Assembly: GCA_003550275.1 (NCBI GenBank)
Contig: QXCW01000002.1
Coordinates: 496,001 to 560,000 of the forward strand
From: Flavobacteriaceae bacterium MAR_2010_72
GTDB taxonomy: Bacteria; Bacteroidota; Bacteroidia; Flavobacteriales; Flavobacteriaceae
Length of the DNA: 64,000 bases
Direction: 5' to 3'
Shown: positions 43,073 through 52,701 of the stretch, piece by piece
How the letters are laid out: the number at the start of each line of letters is the position of its first letter
How positions within the stretch are numbered: position 1 is the first letter of the stretch
Translations under genes and position numbers: made by a program
The notes under the pieces: model-generated
The model's database searches: none
What the model was told of the DNA's origin: nothing
What the model saw: only the letters and a program-made list of their open reading frames with translations

Positions 43073-44566
43073 TTAAACTTTAGAACCAATGGATTTAAAG
43101 AAGACGTAACCAAACCCAATAAAAAGCATTAAATGGAAAGGAAATAATCCAAAATCTCCACCTTGATCGCCCACTACAAATGCACTATAAAGTCCAAATG
43201 CAAAGTACAGCATAAGCAAGCCTTCAAGAATTACATTTGGGGACAACTTTTTACGTAAGTATTTGTTGCCCTTCCATGAATCTTTTAGTGTACTAATATT
43301 AAATTTTGGAGTTCGAACAAATTCACTGCGTTTGCCTAAATGACCTTCAATGACAGCAATTGAATTGTGTAAAGAGAACCCCATTGCAATCGAGAAAAAT
43401 GTAAAGAACATTCCTATGTAGCTAAAGAATTTTTTATAACCACTACCATAAATTTGTTTGTACATAAACCAGTAGCAGATAAAAAATATGATAGTACTCA
43501 CAACGAAAAAGCTCATAAAGTAAAAGTAAAACCTTAAATGGGCATATTCGTTTTTAATATAAAGCATTGGAATACTCAAAATCGCAACTAAAAAAATATT
43601 CAAGAACATGGTGCTGTTTAATAGGTGTAATAAACCATGTACTTTTGTTTTTGTAGAGATATTATCAGATTTTAGTACTCTCCAAAGCATTTTTCTGAAG
43701 TTTTCAGCACCACCTTTATTCCATCTAAATTGTTGAGAACGGGCTGCGCTAATCACTACAGGAAGTTCTGCAGGAGTTTCAACATGTTCCAAATATTTGA
43801 ATTTCCAGTTTTTAAGCTGTGCTCGGTAACTTAAATCTAAATCCTCGGTTAAGGTGTCACCTTCCCAGTTGCCCGCATCTATGATACAGGTTTTACGCCA
43901 AATACCAGCCGTACCATTAAAGTTAATGAAATGACCTTTACTGTTTCTACCAACTTGTTCTAACGTAAAATGGGCATCTAGAGCAAACGCTTGAATTTTT
44001 GTCAATAAGGAGTAATTACGATTGATATGTCCCCAACGTGTTTGTACGACTCCAATATGGTCATCATTGAAATAAGGAATAGTTTTCTTTAACCAGTTTT
44101 TTTTAGGTAAAAAATCGGCATCAAAAATGGCAATAAATTCACCTTTGGCAATTTTTAAACCTTCTTTTAAAGCTCCAGCTTTAAATCCGCTTCGATCAAC
44201 TCTAGTGATGTGTTGAATATCTAAACCGGTTTGCTTTATTTTTTCAATATGTTCAAAAGTGGATTTTACAGTTTCGTCTGTAGAATCATCCAATACCTGA
44301 ATTTCTAACTTATCTTTTGGGTAATCTATTTCGGCTATGTTGTCCAATAAACGTTCCATCACATACATTTCGTTAAAAACGGGAAGTTGGATAGTGACGT
44401 AAGGAACTTTATCTGGATCCGAAAAATCTAGAGGTTCAAGCGCACGTGTTTCGTTCTTTTTTGCTGAAAGGTAATTGTAAAGTAAATTAAGTTGAGCCAA
44501 AGCATACATGAATATCAGTAGTAGTGCAATGGTATAAATGACAATAATTATTGATTCGAGAATCAT
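43073..44566 (-). CDS. GT2 processive glycosyltransferase (cellulose-synthase-like)
   Basis: The 497-residue protein has an N-terminal membrane helix, a cytosolic GT-A domain and at least four C-terminal helices. Catalytic landmarks of processive GT2 enzymes are present: QVLDDSTDET, FDADFLPKKNW (DxD), TEDLDLSYRA and QQFRWNKGG (the QxxRW motif). It probably polymerises or transfers a hexose at the inner membrane. It overlaps the DPM-like gene by 4 bp. The polymer made is unknown; no partner c-di-GMP domain is seen. Confidence 0.88.
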   Translation of the reverse strand: MILESIIIVIYTIALLLIFMYALAQLNLLYNYLSAKKNETRALEPLDFSDPDKVPYVTIQLPVFNEMYVMERLLDNIAEIDYPKDKLEIQVLDDSTDETVKSTFEHIEKIKQTGLDIQHITRVDRSGFKAGALKEGLKIAKGEFIAIFDADFLPKKNWLKKTIPYFNDDHIGVVQTRWGHINRNYSLLTKIQAFALDAHFTLEQVGRNSKGHFINFNGTAGIWRKTCIIDAGNWEGDTLTEDLDLSYRAQLKNWKFKYLEHVETPAELPVVISAARSQQFRWNKGGAENFRKMLWRVLKSDNISTKTKVHGLLHLLNSTMFLNIFLVAILSIPMLYIKNEYAHLRFYFYFMSFFVVSTIIFFICYWFMYKQIYGSGYKKFFSYIGMFFTFFSIAMGFSLHNSIAVIEGHLGKRSEFVRTPKFNISTLKDSWKGNKYLRKKLSPNVILEGLLMLYFAFGLYSAFVVGDQGGDFGLFPFHLMLFIGFGYVFFKSIGSKV

Positions 44567-45261
44567 TTTTTAAAACTATATTTTAAAATCCAACTTAATA
44601 TCTTAAAGCCTGCAAAGATAGTACCTTTTATGGTTCCTGATACTTTTGATACCCCAATTCTTTTTTTATATTTTACGGGCACTTCAATATACGTTAATTT
44701 TTTCTTTATAGACTTCAATTGCATCTCTACAGTCCAACCATAAGTTTTATCCTCCATTTTTAACTCTAGGAGTTTGTTATACTTAATCGCTCGAAAAGGG
44801 CCAAGATCTGTAAATCGTGCGTTAAAAAAGAGTTTCATCAATGCTGTAGCCAGCCAGTTACCAAATATTTGTTGCGGCGTCATTGAATTGGCTTCGCGTA
44901 AATGTTTTACTCGAGCACCTACTACAAAATCAATGTCATTTTCAATAATTGGCGTTACTAATTTAGTTAACTCTTCTGGGTAATCGCTGTAATCGCCATC
45001 TAAAAATACAACAATATCTGGTTGTTGAATAGGATTTAAACTGGCCATATAATCCATGCCTTTTAGACAGGCATATCCATAGCCTTTTTGAGGTTCGAAA
45101 AGTACAGTAGCTCCTGCATTTTTTGAATTATAGTGAGTATTATCTGTTGAACCGTTATCAACCACAATAACTTCGTCTACACTTTCTGGAATATCTGATA
45201 TCACTTGAGCAATAGAATCGGCTTCATTATAAGCAGGAATAATGACCTTTATAATTGGCAT
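44563..45261 (-). CDS. GT2 dolichyl-phosphate-mannose-synthase-like glycosyltransferase
   Basis: The 232-residue protein has IPAYNEADSIAQVI, VVDNGSTDNTHYNSK and the metal-binding FLDGDYSDYPEEL, typical of the DPM1/DPG-synthase group that loads sugars onto polyprenyl phosphate. Such a donor would feed the GT-C-type enzyme two genes downstream, so the three genes form a plausible lipid-linked sugar pathway. It is the first gene of the leftward unit and divergent from the AraC-family gene. Confidence 0.88.
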   Translation of the reverse strand: MPIIKVIIPAYNEADSIAQVISDIPESVDEVIVVDNGSTDNTHYNSKNAGATVLFEPQKGYGYACLKGMDYMASLNPIQQPDIVVFLDGDYSDYPEELTKLVTPIIENDIDFVVGARVKHLREANSMTPQQIFGNWLATALMKLFFNARFTDLGPFRAIKYNKLLELKMEDKTYGWTVEMQLKSIKKKLTYIEVPVKYKKRIGVSKVSGTIKGTIFAGFKILSWILKYSFKK

Positions 45262-45365
45262 GTGTTTTTAAGTTTAAGAAGATGTAAAAATACAACAGAG
45301 TAATTACATTTTAGTTAGACGACTTAAAAATTGAAACTAACAAGTTATTTGAGTACATTGCTTTT

Positions 45366-46184
45366 ATGATTTTTAAACATGATATTCCTAAAGCACCATT
45401 AGACAATTTCGTGGCTAGTATTGTCTATTATAAAGATTTCAAAGTTGAGCATTCAAAAGATAAACTGTTACCAGACTGCACAACCAATTTGGTCATCAAC
45501 CTATTCGAAACACCACGCTATATTTATGATAATGAAACTTTGGAAGAAAAAGAAGCGTGTTATGAAGCTTGGTTTTCTGGCATGCACACAGAGTATTTAA
45601 CCATTAGCTCTGATAATGAATCTGAAATGTTAGTGATTTCATTCAAATCGGGAGGTGTTTTCCCATTTATAAATCAGTCTGTTGAAGCCTTTAATAATTC
45701 TGTAGTAGCTGCCAATACAGTTTTTGGTGATGAAATTTTAGATCTAAGACAGCGATTAATTAATGAAATAGATCCAGATAATAAAATTGAAATGGCAAAA
45801 AAATGGCTAGAATCCCGACTAAACGAAGTGTCTTTTGAAGGCGAGATTATTCAGCATTTTGTATCTCAAATCCAGAAATCGTCTGAAAACATTAACTTAA
45901 CCGAATTAGCGAAAAAATCGGGATATTCACAAAAACAGTTTATCCATCTATTTAAAAAATATGTTGGGCTTACACCCAAACAGTTTCATAGAATAGTAAG
46001 GTTTAACGAAATTTTAAATGCCATTTTTAATAAGGAAAGAGTAGATTGGGCGGCGTTTGCAAATGAATTCGGGTATTATGACCAGGCACATTTTATTAGA
46101 GATTTTCAGGCGTTTTCGGGTCATAATCCTAAACAATATATTGATGACCAAGGTGATTGGCCTAATTATATTCCTGTGAGGTAA
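45366..46184 (+). CDS. AraC-family transcriptional regulator
   Basis: The 272-residue protein has an N-terminal sensing domain of the type found in many flavobacterial AraC proteins (LPDCTTNLVINLFETPRY, about residues 1-150) and a C-terminal pair of helix-turn-helix motifs (NLTELAKKSGYSQKQFIHLF; WAAFANEFGYYDQAHFIRDF, about 178-255) ending NPKQYI. The neighbours on either side, glycosyltransferases and a TolB-like lipoprotein, do not reveal its target. The 104-bp region shared with the DPM-like gene may hold its own site. Confidence 0.9.
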   Translation: MIFKHDIPKAPLDNFVASIVYYKDFKVEHSKDKLLPDCTTNLVINLFETPRYIYDNETLEEKEACYEAWFSGMHTEYLTISSDNESEMLVISFKSGGVFPFINQSVEAFNNSVVAANTVFGDEILDLRQRLINEIDPDNKIEMAKKWLESRLNEVSFEGEIIQHFVSQIQKSSENINLTELAKKSGYSQKQFIHLFKKYVGLTPKQFHRIVRFNEILNAIFNKERVDWAAFANEFGYYDQAHFIRDFQAFSGHNPKQYIDDQGDWPNYIPVR

Positions 46185-46273
46185 ATTTTTTACAATACTC
46201 TTTTGGCCTACTTCAATACATTTGATGTTAATATTGTAAACTGTTTAAATGAATCTTTTAATCGCGTAAACCT

Positions 46274-47230
46274 ATGAGGGAAATTGTATTTATATTAGTG
46301 TTGGTCATCACAGTGAGTTGTAACACCAAAGCCAAAAAGGAGATTGAAAACCCATATCATTATAAAATTGCTTATAATGTGCTTTTTGATGAAGAGGCTG
46401 ATAACTATGAAGTATTCATAATGGATATGGACGGTAAAAACAAGAAGAATATTACCAACTTAAAAGGTGTAGAATGGACCTATTACGCCAACGATGACGA
46501 AGTGTATTACATTTCTGATAAAGACACGCTGCATCGTAATTATTTTCTTTACAAAATGAAAGCAGATGGTAGCGAGAAAACCAAAATCAGTGATATTAGA
46601 TTGGCTGATAGCTGGCATAGCAGCCGAAAAAATGGGTCAGAATTTATAGTGAAGCCTCACCGTTCAATTGATACAGCGTTTTATATTATAGATGCTAATG
46701 GAAAACAAATCCAACGTTTACAACCCGAACTGGACATGTTTAGTGATCCCCTATTTTTACCTGACGGCAAGAATATTGTTTTTAGAGGAGGTAATAAATC
46801 AAAAAGATTTGAAAGAGGTTATGATGATGAGTTATATATTATGAATGCCGACGGAAGCAATATGAAGCAATTAACCCATTTTCCTGAAAATGATACTTTA
46901 AAGAAATGGCATAGTTATGCAGCTGGACCTCCACGATGGAATTCTAAAGAAAACTTTATTACTTATCAATCCGAACGAAATGGTCAATACAATTTATTTG
47001 CAGTAACACCAGATGGGAGTAAAAACTGGCGTTTAACTAACAACACCTTTAGTGAAGGTTGGCACGATTGGTCTCCTGATGGTAATTATTTGGCAATTGA
47101 AGCTTTTGATAAAGAGCAAACCCAGTTCGATATTTATGTAATGAATTGGGAAACGAAAGAAACAACAAAACTTACAGATTCAACTTATAAATACCAGCAA
47201 GCGCCAGTATTTGTGAAAGTGTATGATTAG
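46274..47230 (+). CDS. TolB-like beta-propeller lipoprotein
   Basis: The 318-residue protein has a lipoprotein signal (LVLVITVSCNTK, Cys17) and repeated WD/PD40-type blades (FIMDMDGKNKKNITN, YKMKADGSEKTKIS, YIMNADGSNMKQLTH, AVTPDGSKNWRLTN, VMNWETKETTKLTD), the mark of TolB/PD40 propellers. It probably sits in the periplasm or outer membrane. Its function is unknown. Its stop overlaps by 4 bp the stop of the convergent ferredoxin gene. Confidence 0.85.
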   Translation: MREIVFILVLVITVSCNTKAKKEIENPYHYKIAYNVLFDEEADNYEVFIMDMDGKNKKNITNLKGVEWTYYANDDEVYYISDKDTLHRNYFLYKMKADGSEKTKISDIRLADSWHSSRKNGSEFIVKPHRSIDTAFYIIDANGKQIQRLQPELDMFSDPLFLPDGKNIVFRGGNKSKRFERGYDDELYIMNADGSNMKQLTHFPENDTLKKWHSYAAGPPRWNSKENFITYQSERNGQYNLFAVTPDGSKNWRLTNNTFSEGWHDWSPDGNYLAIEAFDKEQTQFDIYVMNWETKETTKLTDSTYKYQQAPVFVKVYD

Positions 47231-48819
47231 TTGTTTTGATTAACTAAATCCATTAAGTTGACATCATTTCCAAGTAAAATTTCAGTGGGATTAATGCGGC
47301 CTTTCAAACCATCATTCTCTAATTTTAGAACCCCTCTGGGGCAAACGGCACTGCAAATACCGCAGCCAACGCAGCTTGACCTTACAATATTTTCACCCTT
47401 TTGTGCATAAGCGCGAACATCAATACCCATTTCGCAATAGGTTGAGCAATTCCCACAAGAAATACATTGTCCACCGTTTGTGGTAATCCTAAATTTTGAT
47501 AATAGCCTCTGCTGAAGACCTAAAATAGCAGCCATAGGGCAACCAAACCTGCACCAAACCCGGCTTCCAAAAATGGGGTAAAAACCAGTTCCAATGACTC
47601 CTGAAAAAATAGAGCCTATATAAAGACCATAGGCCGAGCGTAAGCTACTTGATTTAATAAAGAATATTTGATCAGTGGTTCCTGTAAAATGCATAATCAA
47701 AACTAACGAAATCACAACGGCATAGCCTATGGATGCATTTTTGGCATCTTTGCCAAATTCCTTTCGCTTAAATAACATGAATAAAAGAAATATCAAGCTT
47801 AAAAACCCTATTGATAATTTAATGAAAAGACTTTTAGTTAACCAATAGGAATCTGGGTTATTGCCTAGAAAAGAGTAGATTGTTGCCATGGTCATTACCA
47901 CCGAAAAAACCAATACAGCATGGATTAACCAACGTTCTAATTTCCAGCTGGATAGTTTTTTTGATGACAAATGCCTAAATGGATCACCAGCAGTTTCGGC
48001 TAAACCGCCACAACCGCAAACCCAAGAACAGTACCACCGCTTTCCGTATTTATAAGTAAGAATTGGGGTGATTATAAAAATGGAAACAACTCCAAAAATG
48101 AGCAGTATTAATCCAATAGTACCAGCGCTCAAAAATCCCTTGATTGACCAAGAATCAAACAAATAATAATTTAGAGGCCAAATACTTTTTAAGTCGTAAT
48201 AAGGTAAATCACTATTCATTACATACATAAATTCTGGAATCAAAAAAGCAAACGCCAATTGGAAAAACATGACTGATCCCGTGCGAATTTGTTCGTATCG
48301 ATTATGACGATATTTCAAAAAGAACTTATAGCCAAACACTAAAATAGCCATTGTGTAAAGCGCACCGTAGACAAACCATTGGCTGGCAGGTCGTCCACTT
48401 AATAGTTGGCTTAAGGGATCAAATAGTGCCACCAAGCCAGTGTTTGGAGCTCCATCTTTGCCAAGCCCTAAAAGATGGGGATAAAAGTAGAGTACAATGT
48501 AAAATAAGGTGAGTACAATTCCAGTTGCCCAGCCTATAAGTCCTCTTGAGGAAATAGATTTAAACCAAACCCCATCATTTTTTATGCCTTTGGATTCACT
48601 AAGGTAAACGCTATTTGAAAACCAGATTGTGCCAAGCACAATTAATCCCAAAGCGGTTGTGAGCACCCAACCTGAATGATTGATATCTGCATTGAATAAA
48701 GCCAACACCAAAATAAATAAGCCAATAATTCCAATACCTATGGCAACTTTTTGCTTTAAAGAAAAATCCTTGGCATCTGGTTTCGCCAATGACATACTAT
48801 AATTTAATTTGTTACTCAT
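47227..48819 (-). CDS. NapH/NosR-like membrane 4Fe-4S protein
   Basis: The 530-residue protein has about nine or ten membrane segments, a CSWVCGCGGLAETAGDPFRH motif and WCRFGCPMAAILG, which are hallmarks of the NapH/NosR/CcoG-like electron carriers. The C-terminus has two 4Fe-4S sites (CISCGNCSTYCEMGID and SCVGCGICSAVCPRGVL). It should pass electrons between the quinone pool and an acceptor on the other side of the membrane. The flavoprotein gene overlaps it by 4 bp, so the two may form an electron-transfer unit. The terminal acceptor is unknown; no nitrate, nitrite or N2O reductase gene is near. Confidence 0.85.
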   Translation of the reverse strand: MSNKLNYSMSLAKPDAKDFSLKQKVAIGIGIIGLFILVLALFNADINHSGWVLTTALGLIVLGTIWFSNSVYLSESKGIKNDGVWFKSISSRGLIGWATGIVLTLFYIVLYFYPHLLGLGKDGAPNTGLVALFDPLSQLLSGRPASQWFVYGALYTMAILVFGYKFFLKYRHNRYEQIRTGSVMFFQLAFAFLIPEFMYVMNSDLPYYDLKSIWPLNYYLFDSWSIKGFLSAGTIGLILLIFGVVSIFIITPILTYKYGKRWYCSWVCGCGGLAETAGDPFRHLSSKKLSSWKLERWLIHAVLVFSVVMTMATIYSFLGNNPDSYWLTKSLFIKLSIGFLSLIFLLFMLFKRKEFGKDAKNASIGYAVVISLVLIMHFTGTTDQIFFIKSSSLRSAYGLYIGSIFSGVIGTGFYPIFGSRVWCRFGCPMAAILGLQQRLLSKFRITTNGGQCISCGNCSTYCEMGIDVRAYAQKGENIVRSSCVGCGICSAVCPRGVLKLENDGLKGRINPTEILLGNDVNLMDLVNQNN

Positions 48820-50120
48820 AGCTGTAAATTTTGTAATTGATTTTTAAAAGCCCTTTGGATATCACCTTCAAAATGGTGATATAACTCGGGATCAAAATTG
48901 GCCTTACCTAAATGTAATATGACGTAATCTATAGTTTGTTTTTCGGTCAACCAACGATCAAAAACCTCGTGTCGCATTCTAATTCCAAAAGTATTGATTC
49001 CTAGAAACTCGTTTGTGGATGCATTGTATTCAATCGTAATGCATTTGGTATCATCGACATGTTTCCAATGAAAATGCAAATGACCTTCTTTGGGTTTTGT
49101 AAACACCCAACCATAAGTTTGGTATTCGATATCAAAAAATTTAGCAGAATTGAACCAGTGCCCTGGGTTGTATTTCATTTTATGACCACAGATGGTTTGA
49201 GCAATTACTTCCCCCATCATACGACCTGTATACCAAACGGCTTCAACGGGTCGTCTATTACCAATGGCTTCGCGTTGCTCGGCGCAATCCCCAATGGCGT
49301 AAACGTCTTTGATATTAGTTTCAAGATATCTATTCACCAAAACCCCTTTTGCAGTTTCAATACTTGTGCCTTTTAAAAAATCGATATTTGGTGAAACCCC
49401 AGCGGTCAATCCAACAAAATCACAGGGGATTTTTTCGCCAGTTTCCTCAATAATAACGGCATTTGCTTTTCCATTACCATCAGAAACAATTTCTTTTAAA
49501 TTGGTAGATAATCGTAAATCTATATGATGATTTTTAATCTGCCTATTGATCATCGCACTATCACCTTCTGGCAGTACGCCGTTCCAAAAGCTAGATTCTC
49601 GAACCAAAAATGTTACGGGTATATCACGGCTATTCAACATTTCGGTCAGTTCAATTCCAATAAGTCCACCGCCAACAATAACAGCGCGTTTGCAAATGTT
49701 TTTATTTGGAGCAAATACTTCAAGTGCATCCAAATCCTGTTTGCTGTACAGCCCTTGAACACCGTTTAAATCTTGTCCGGGCCAACCAAATTTATTGGAT
49801 TTACTGCCTGTGGCTATGATTAGTTTATCATAAGTAAGTGTATCGCCGTCAGTAAAATGAAGTGTTTTAGATTCGGTTTCAACCGTTTCAACGTATCCAT
49901 TTTTAAGTTCAATTCTATTTTTTTTCCAAAACCAATCTTCATAGGGTTTTGTGTGCTCAAATTTCATATGTCCCATATACACATACATCAAGGCCGTACG
50001 GGAGAAAAAATGATCGGTTTCGGCAGAAATAAGAGTGATTTTTTTATCTGACAATTTTCGGATATGCCTTGCAGCTGTAACTCCCGAAATACCATTGCCA
50101 ATAATAACAATATGCTCCAT
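48816..50120 (-). CDS. FAD/NAD(P)-dependent oxidoreductase (NirB/rubredoxin-reductase-like)
   Basis: This 434-residue flavoenzyme has the FAD motif IVIIGNGISGVTAARHI, the NAD motif AVIVGGGLIGIELTEML and the second FAD motif VYAIGDCAEQ. Its N-terminus, with a single His-Phe-Phe-Ser-Arg loop (DHFFSRTALMYVYMGH), resembles small NADH-dependent reductases of the nitrite-reductase large-subunit or rubredoxin-reductase group. An extra C-terminal domain of about 100 residues is less familiar. It overlaps the NapH/NosR-like gene by 4 bp and should pass electrons to it. Confidence 0.85.
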   Translation of the reverse strand: MEHIVIIGNGISGVTAARHIRKLSDKKITLISAETDHFFSRTALMYVYMGHMKFEHTKPYEDWFWKKNRIELKNGYVETVETESKTLHFTDGDTLTYDKLIIATGSKSNKFGWPGQDLNGVQGLYSKQDLDALEVFAPNKNICKRAVIVGGGLIGIELTEMLNSRDIPVTFLVRESSFWNGVLPEGDSAMINRQIKNHHIDLRLSTNLKEIVSDGNGKANAVIIEETGEKIPCDFVGLTAGVSPNIDFLKGTSIETAKGVLVNRYLETNIKDVYAIGDCAEQREAIGNRRPVEAVWYTGRMMGEVIAQTICGHKMKYNPGHWFNSAKFFDIEYQTYGWVFTKPKEGHLHFHWKHVDDTKCITIEYNASTNEFLGINTFGIRMRHEVFDRWLTEKQTIDYVILHLGKANFDPELYHHFEGDIQRAFKNQLQNLQL

Positions 50121-50214
50121 AAGTTGAAATTAGTTGAAGTTTTGGTCGAAGGTTTTACAAAAACCTTAAATTATACTGTTCAATTTGTTTAAATTTAAAC
50201 ATTAAATATAAGTT

Positions 50215-51225
50215 ATGAGACAAATTCTGTATGTAAGTTTTTATATATTTTTAGTGTCTTCATGCGCTATGACATCAGTAGCACCGAAAAAAATTAACGG
50301 TGTTAGTTTTGTAGCTTCACGGGATTCAATTAATGATTTACATGTAAAGCCAGTACTTAATGTAAATGCCAATTACGCTGCAATTATGCCATTTGGGTTT
50401 ATAAGGGATTTGGAACATCCAGAGATAATTTTTAATACGCAAAGACAATGGTTTGGTGAAACTCGTGCTGGTGCCACGCAATACATTGAAGAGTTAAAGA
50501 AAAATCATATTAAAGTGATGGTCAAACCACAAATTTGGGTATCAAGAGGTGAATTCACCGGATTTATTAAAATGAATACTGAAGCTGAATGGCAACAACT
50601 TGAACAAACCTATACTCATTTTATACTTGAATATGCTGCCATGGCTCAAGAAGCAAAGGCAGAACTGTTTTGTATCGGTACAGAACTCGAAAATTTTGTT
50701 GCTCACAGACCTGAATTCTGGAATGACCTAATTTCTAAAATTAAAACCGTTTATAAAGGTAAACTCACTTATGCTGCCAATTGGAATGAGTACACAAAAA
50801 CACCGTTTTGGGATCAAATGGATTATATAGGGATTGACGCCTATTTCCCAGTTAGCGAATTAAAAACACCTACACTTGAAGATTGTAAGGCTGGTTGGGA
50901 AAAGCATAAGTCTGAAATTAAAACCTATTCTAGTACCTTCCAAAAACCTATTTTGTTTACTGAATTTGGATATAGAAGTGTTGATTTTTCCGGAAAAGCC
51001 CCATGGAAATCTGATCGAGATATGGGTGATGTTAATATGGAAGCGCAGATAAATACAACACAAGCTTTATTCGAATTGTTTTGGCATGAAGACTGGTTTG
51101 CTGGCGGATTTATTTGGAAATGGTTTCATGACCATAAGCGGGTAGGGGGAATGGGTAATTCACAATTTACGCCACAAAATAAACCTGTTGAGGTTCTATT
51201 AAAAGAATCCTACGCCAGGTTTTAA
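50215..51225 (+). CDS. GH113-like glycoside hydrolase lipoprotein
   Basis: The 336-residue protein has a lipoprotein signal (FLVSSCAMT, Cys17) and a clan GH-A barrel. Likely catalytic residues are Glu157 in FCIGTELENF (acid/base, after strand 4) and Glu250 in ILFTEFGYRS (nucleophile, strand 7), with MDYIGIDAYFPV and HVKPQIWV-like VMVKPQIWVS typical of GH113 beta-mannanases. A mannan-type activity is inferred from family only. It is an isolated gene, overlapping by 4 bp the stop of the convergent arsenosugar operon. Confidence 0.82.
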   Translation: MRQILYVSFYIFLVSSCAMTSVAPKKINGVSFVASRDSINDLHVKPVLNVNANYAAIMPFGFIRDLEHPEIIFNTQRQWFGETRAGATQYIEELKKNHIKVMVKPQIWVSRGEFTGFIKMNTEAEWQQLEQTYTHFILEYAAMAQEAKAELFCIGTELENFVAHRPEFWNDLISKIKTVYKGKLTYAANWNEYTKTPFWDQMDYIGIDAYFPVSELKTPTLEDCKAGWEKHKSEIKTYSSTFQKPILFTEFGYRSVDFSGKAPWKSDRDMGDVNMEAQINTTQALFELFWHEDWFAGGFIWKWFHDHKRVGGMGNSQFTPQNKPVEVLLKESYARF

Positions 51226-51908
51226 GCTATGTGTTTTTTATAATACGCAAATAGTTCATGAGCGTTAGCTCCCAACCATTTTTTTATATAAATGGTCCAA
51301 TAATGATATTGCAGTTTCCAAACCCCATGCTTTTGATAACAACGCGCAGAACTGTATAACTTTTTGTCGATGACCACAAATTGCTTCCTTTTATAAAGTT
51401 CATTAATCAAAATGTTGTCTTCGTAAATGATGTAGTTTTCATCGTAGCCGCCAATAGCTTCAAAAAGGTCTTTTGAGATAAACTGACTTTGATCGCCACC
51501 CCTGCAAGCGCGCCAAGAAAATTGGGTTAGCCAACTTGCAAGTCGTAACCACCAATGTGAACTGTCAAACTGCATTCTAAAACAACCAGCCTGATTACCT
51601 TGAGCTATTTCCTTTAAGATATCGTGATCAAAATTTTTGGGAGGAAAAGAATCGGCATGTAGAAAATACAGTATACTTCCAGCGGCGTGTTTAGCTCCAA
51701 AATTTAGTTGTTTGGCTCTTCCTTTTTGTGAAGATAATAGTTTTACATTGTTAAATTGAGTAACTATTTTGGTGGAGTCGTCAGTACTTCCGCCATCAAC
51801 AACAATAATATCCGAGATGTTTTCTGGAGATGAATTATCAACCAAGTATTGCAAGAGCTGTGCAATAGTTTTTGATTCATTCAATACAGGAATTACAATG
51901 CTTATCAT
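51222..51908 (-). CDS. Arsenosugar-cluster GT2 glycosyltransferase (TIGR04283 type)
   Basis: The 228-residue protein is a small GT2 enzyme with IPVLNESKTIAQLL, IVVDGGSTDDST, GRAKQLNFGAKHA and ILYFLHADSFPP (metal-binding). The C-terminal motif WRACRGGDQSQFISKDLFEAIGGYDE is typical of the glycosyltransferases found with arsenosugar genes. It may add a sugar or glycerol-linked group to the arsenosugar. It is last in the leftward nine-gene operon. Confidence 0.87.
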   Translation of the reverse strand: MISIVIPVLNESKTIAQLLQYLVDNSSPENISDIIVVDGGSTDDSTKIVTQFNNVKLLSSQKGRAKQLNFGAKHAAGSILYFLHADSFPPKNFDHDILKEIAQGNQAGCFRMQFDSSHWWLRLASWLTQFSWRACRGGDQSQFISKDLFEAIGGYDENYIIYEDNILINELYKRKQFVVIDKKLYSSARCYQKHGVWKLQYHYWTIYIKKWLGANAHELFAYYKKHIA

Positions 51909-51936
51909 ATCTCATCTATACGACAAAGATGAGGAT

Positions 51937-52701
51937 TTAGTTTTGTTCATTCAAATTCCAATCGTATTCTAAATAATCTACTTTCGCGTCGGGATTAATT
52001 TTAATTGTGGTGTATTGATTCACATAGTCAATTAGGCTTCCACTATCTTTAAAATCACCTTTATACCATTGAAATATTTTAGATAACTGAATTCGATTTT
52101 CAGAAATTTTATTTTTATCCGTATTTTGAATAAATGCTTTGGTCGCCTGTTCCATTAAGGCGTCTACATTATCTGCTGTATAAGCAGTATTGAGCAATTT
52201 AGGGCAAGATACCGAAGCACAATTTATAGCAAAATGGATTCGGGGTTCATTCATTTTGCGAAGAATACCATTTTCAATCCCCGAGAGTGAAAACTCCTTT
52301 TCTCCAATTTTAATCCGATTTTTTAGCCAGGGATTTTTGATGTCCTTAATGCTTTTTGTGGGATAATGATCAATGATTAGTTTAATGGTATTCGCATTAT
52401 ATACGTTTATAAAATACGCTAACTGTTCTTGCTTGCTCCATTGTTCAGTCGGCACTTGGGATGCCAAATAATTGATATACTTATTTAGTGCAACGGCATT
52501 ATTTTTAAAACCTTTGTAATCCACATCGCCATTGTCGGCAACATATGTTTTCAATAGCTTGTCCCAAGCACTATGGTCAATAATTGCTTTTTGGTTTTGC
52601 TCTTGAACTTGGTTAGTTGTTTGTTTTATAGGAAGGCCTTTGGCGCAAAAACAACTCGTAAATGTCATTAAGGTAATAAGGATACTAACTGATGTTTTCA
52701 T
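51937..52701 (-). CDS. DUF547-family protein, exported
   Basis: The 254-residue protein has a signal sequence with a lipoprotein-like Cys (LMTFTSCFCAKG) and the DUF547 core: AYFINVYNANTIKLIID, KDIKNPWLKN, SGIENGILR, RIHFAINCASVSCPKL and FQWYKGDF. Function is unknown for this family. Its start overlaps the desaturase-like gene by 4 bp, so the two are translated together in the arsenosugar operon, as seen in several Bacteroidota. Confidence 0.88.
   Translation of the reverse strand: MKTSVSILITLMTFTSCFCAKGLPIKQTTNQVQEQNQKAIIDHSAWDKLLKTYVADNGDVDYKGFKNNAVALNKYINYLASQVPTEQWSKQEQLAYFINVYNANTIKLIIDHYPTKSIKDIKNPWLKNRIKIGEKEFSLSGIENGILRKMNEPRIHFAINCASVSCPKLLNTAYTADNVDALMEQATKAFIQNTDKNKISENRIQLSKIFQWYKGDFKDSGSLIDYVNQYTTIKINPDAKVDYLEYDWNLNEQN

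Noticed and set aside
43063-43076. 14-bp palindrome TTAAACATGTTTAA at the junction of the two glycosyltransferase genes
   Set aside because: It overlaps the start codon of one gene and the stop region of the other and is made of ordinary codons, so it is most likely coincidence.
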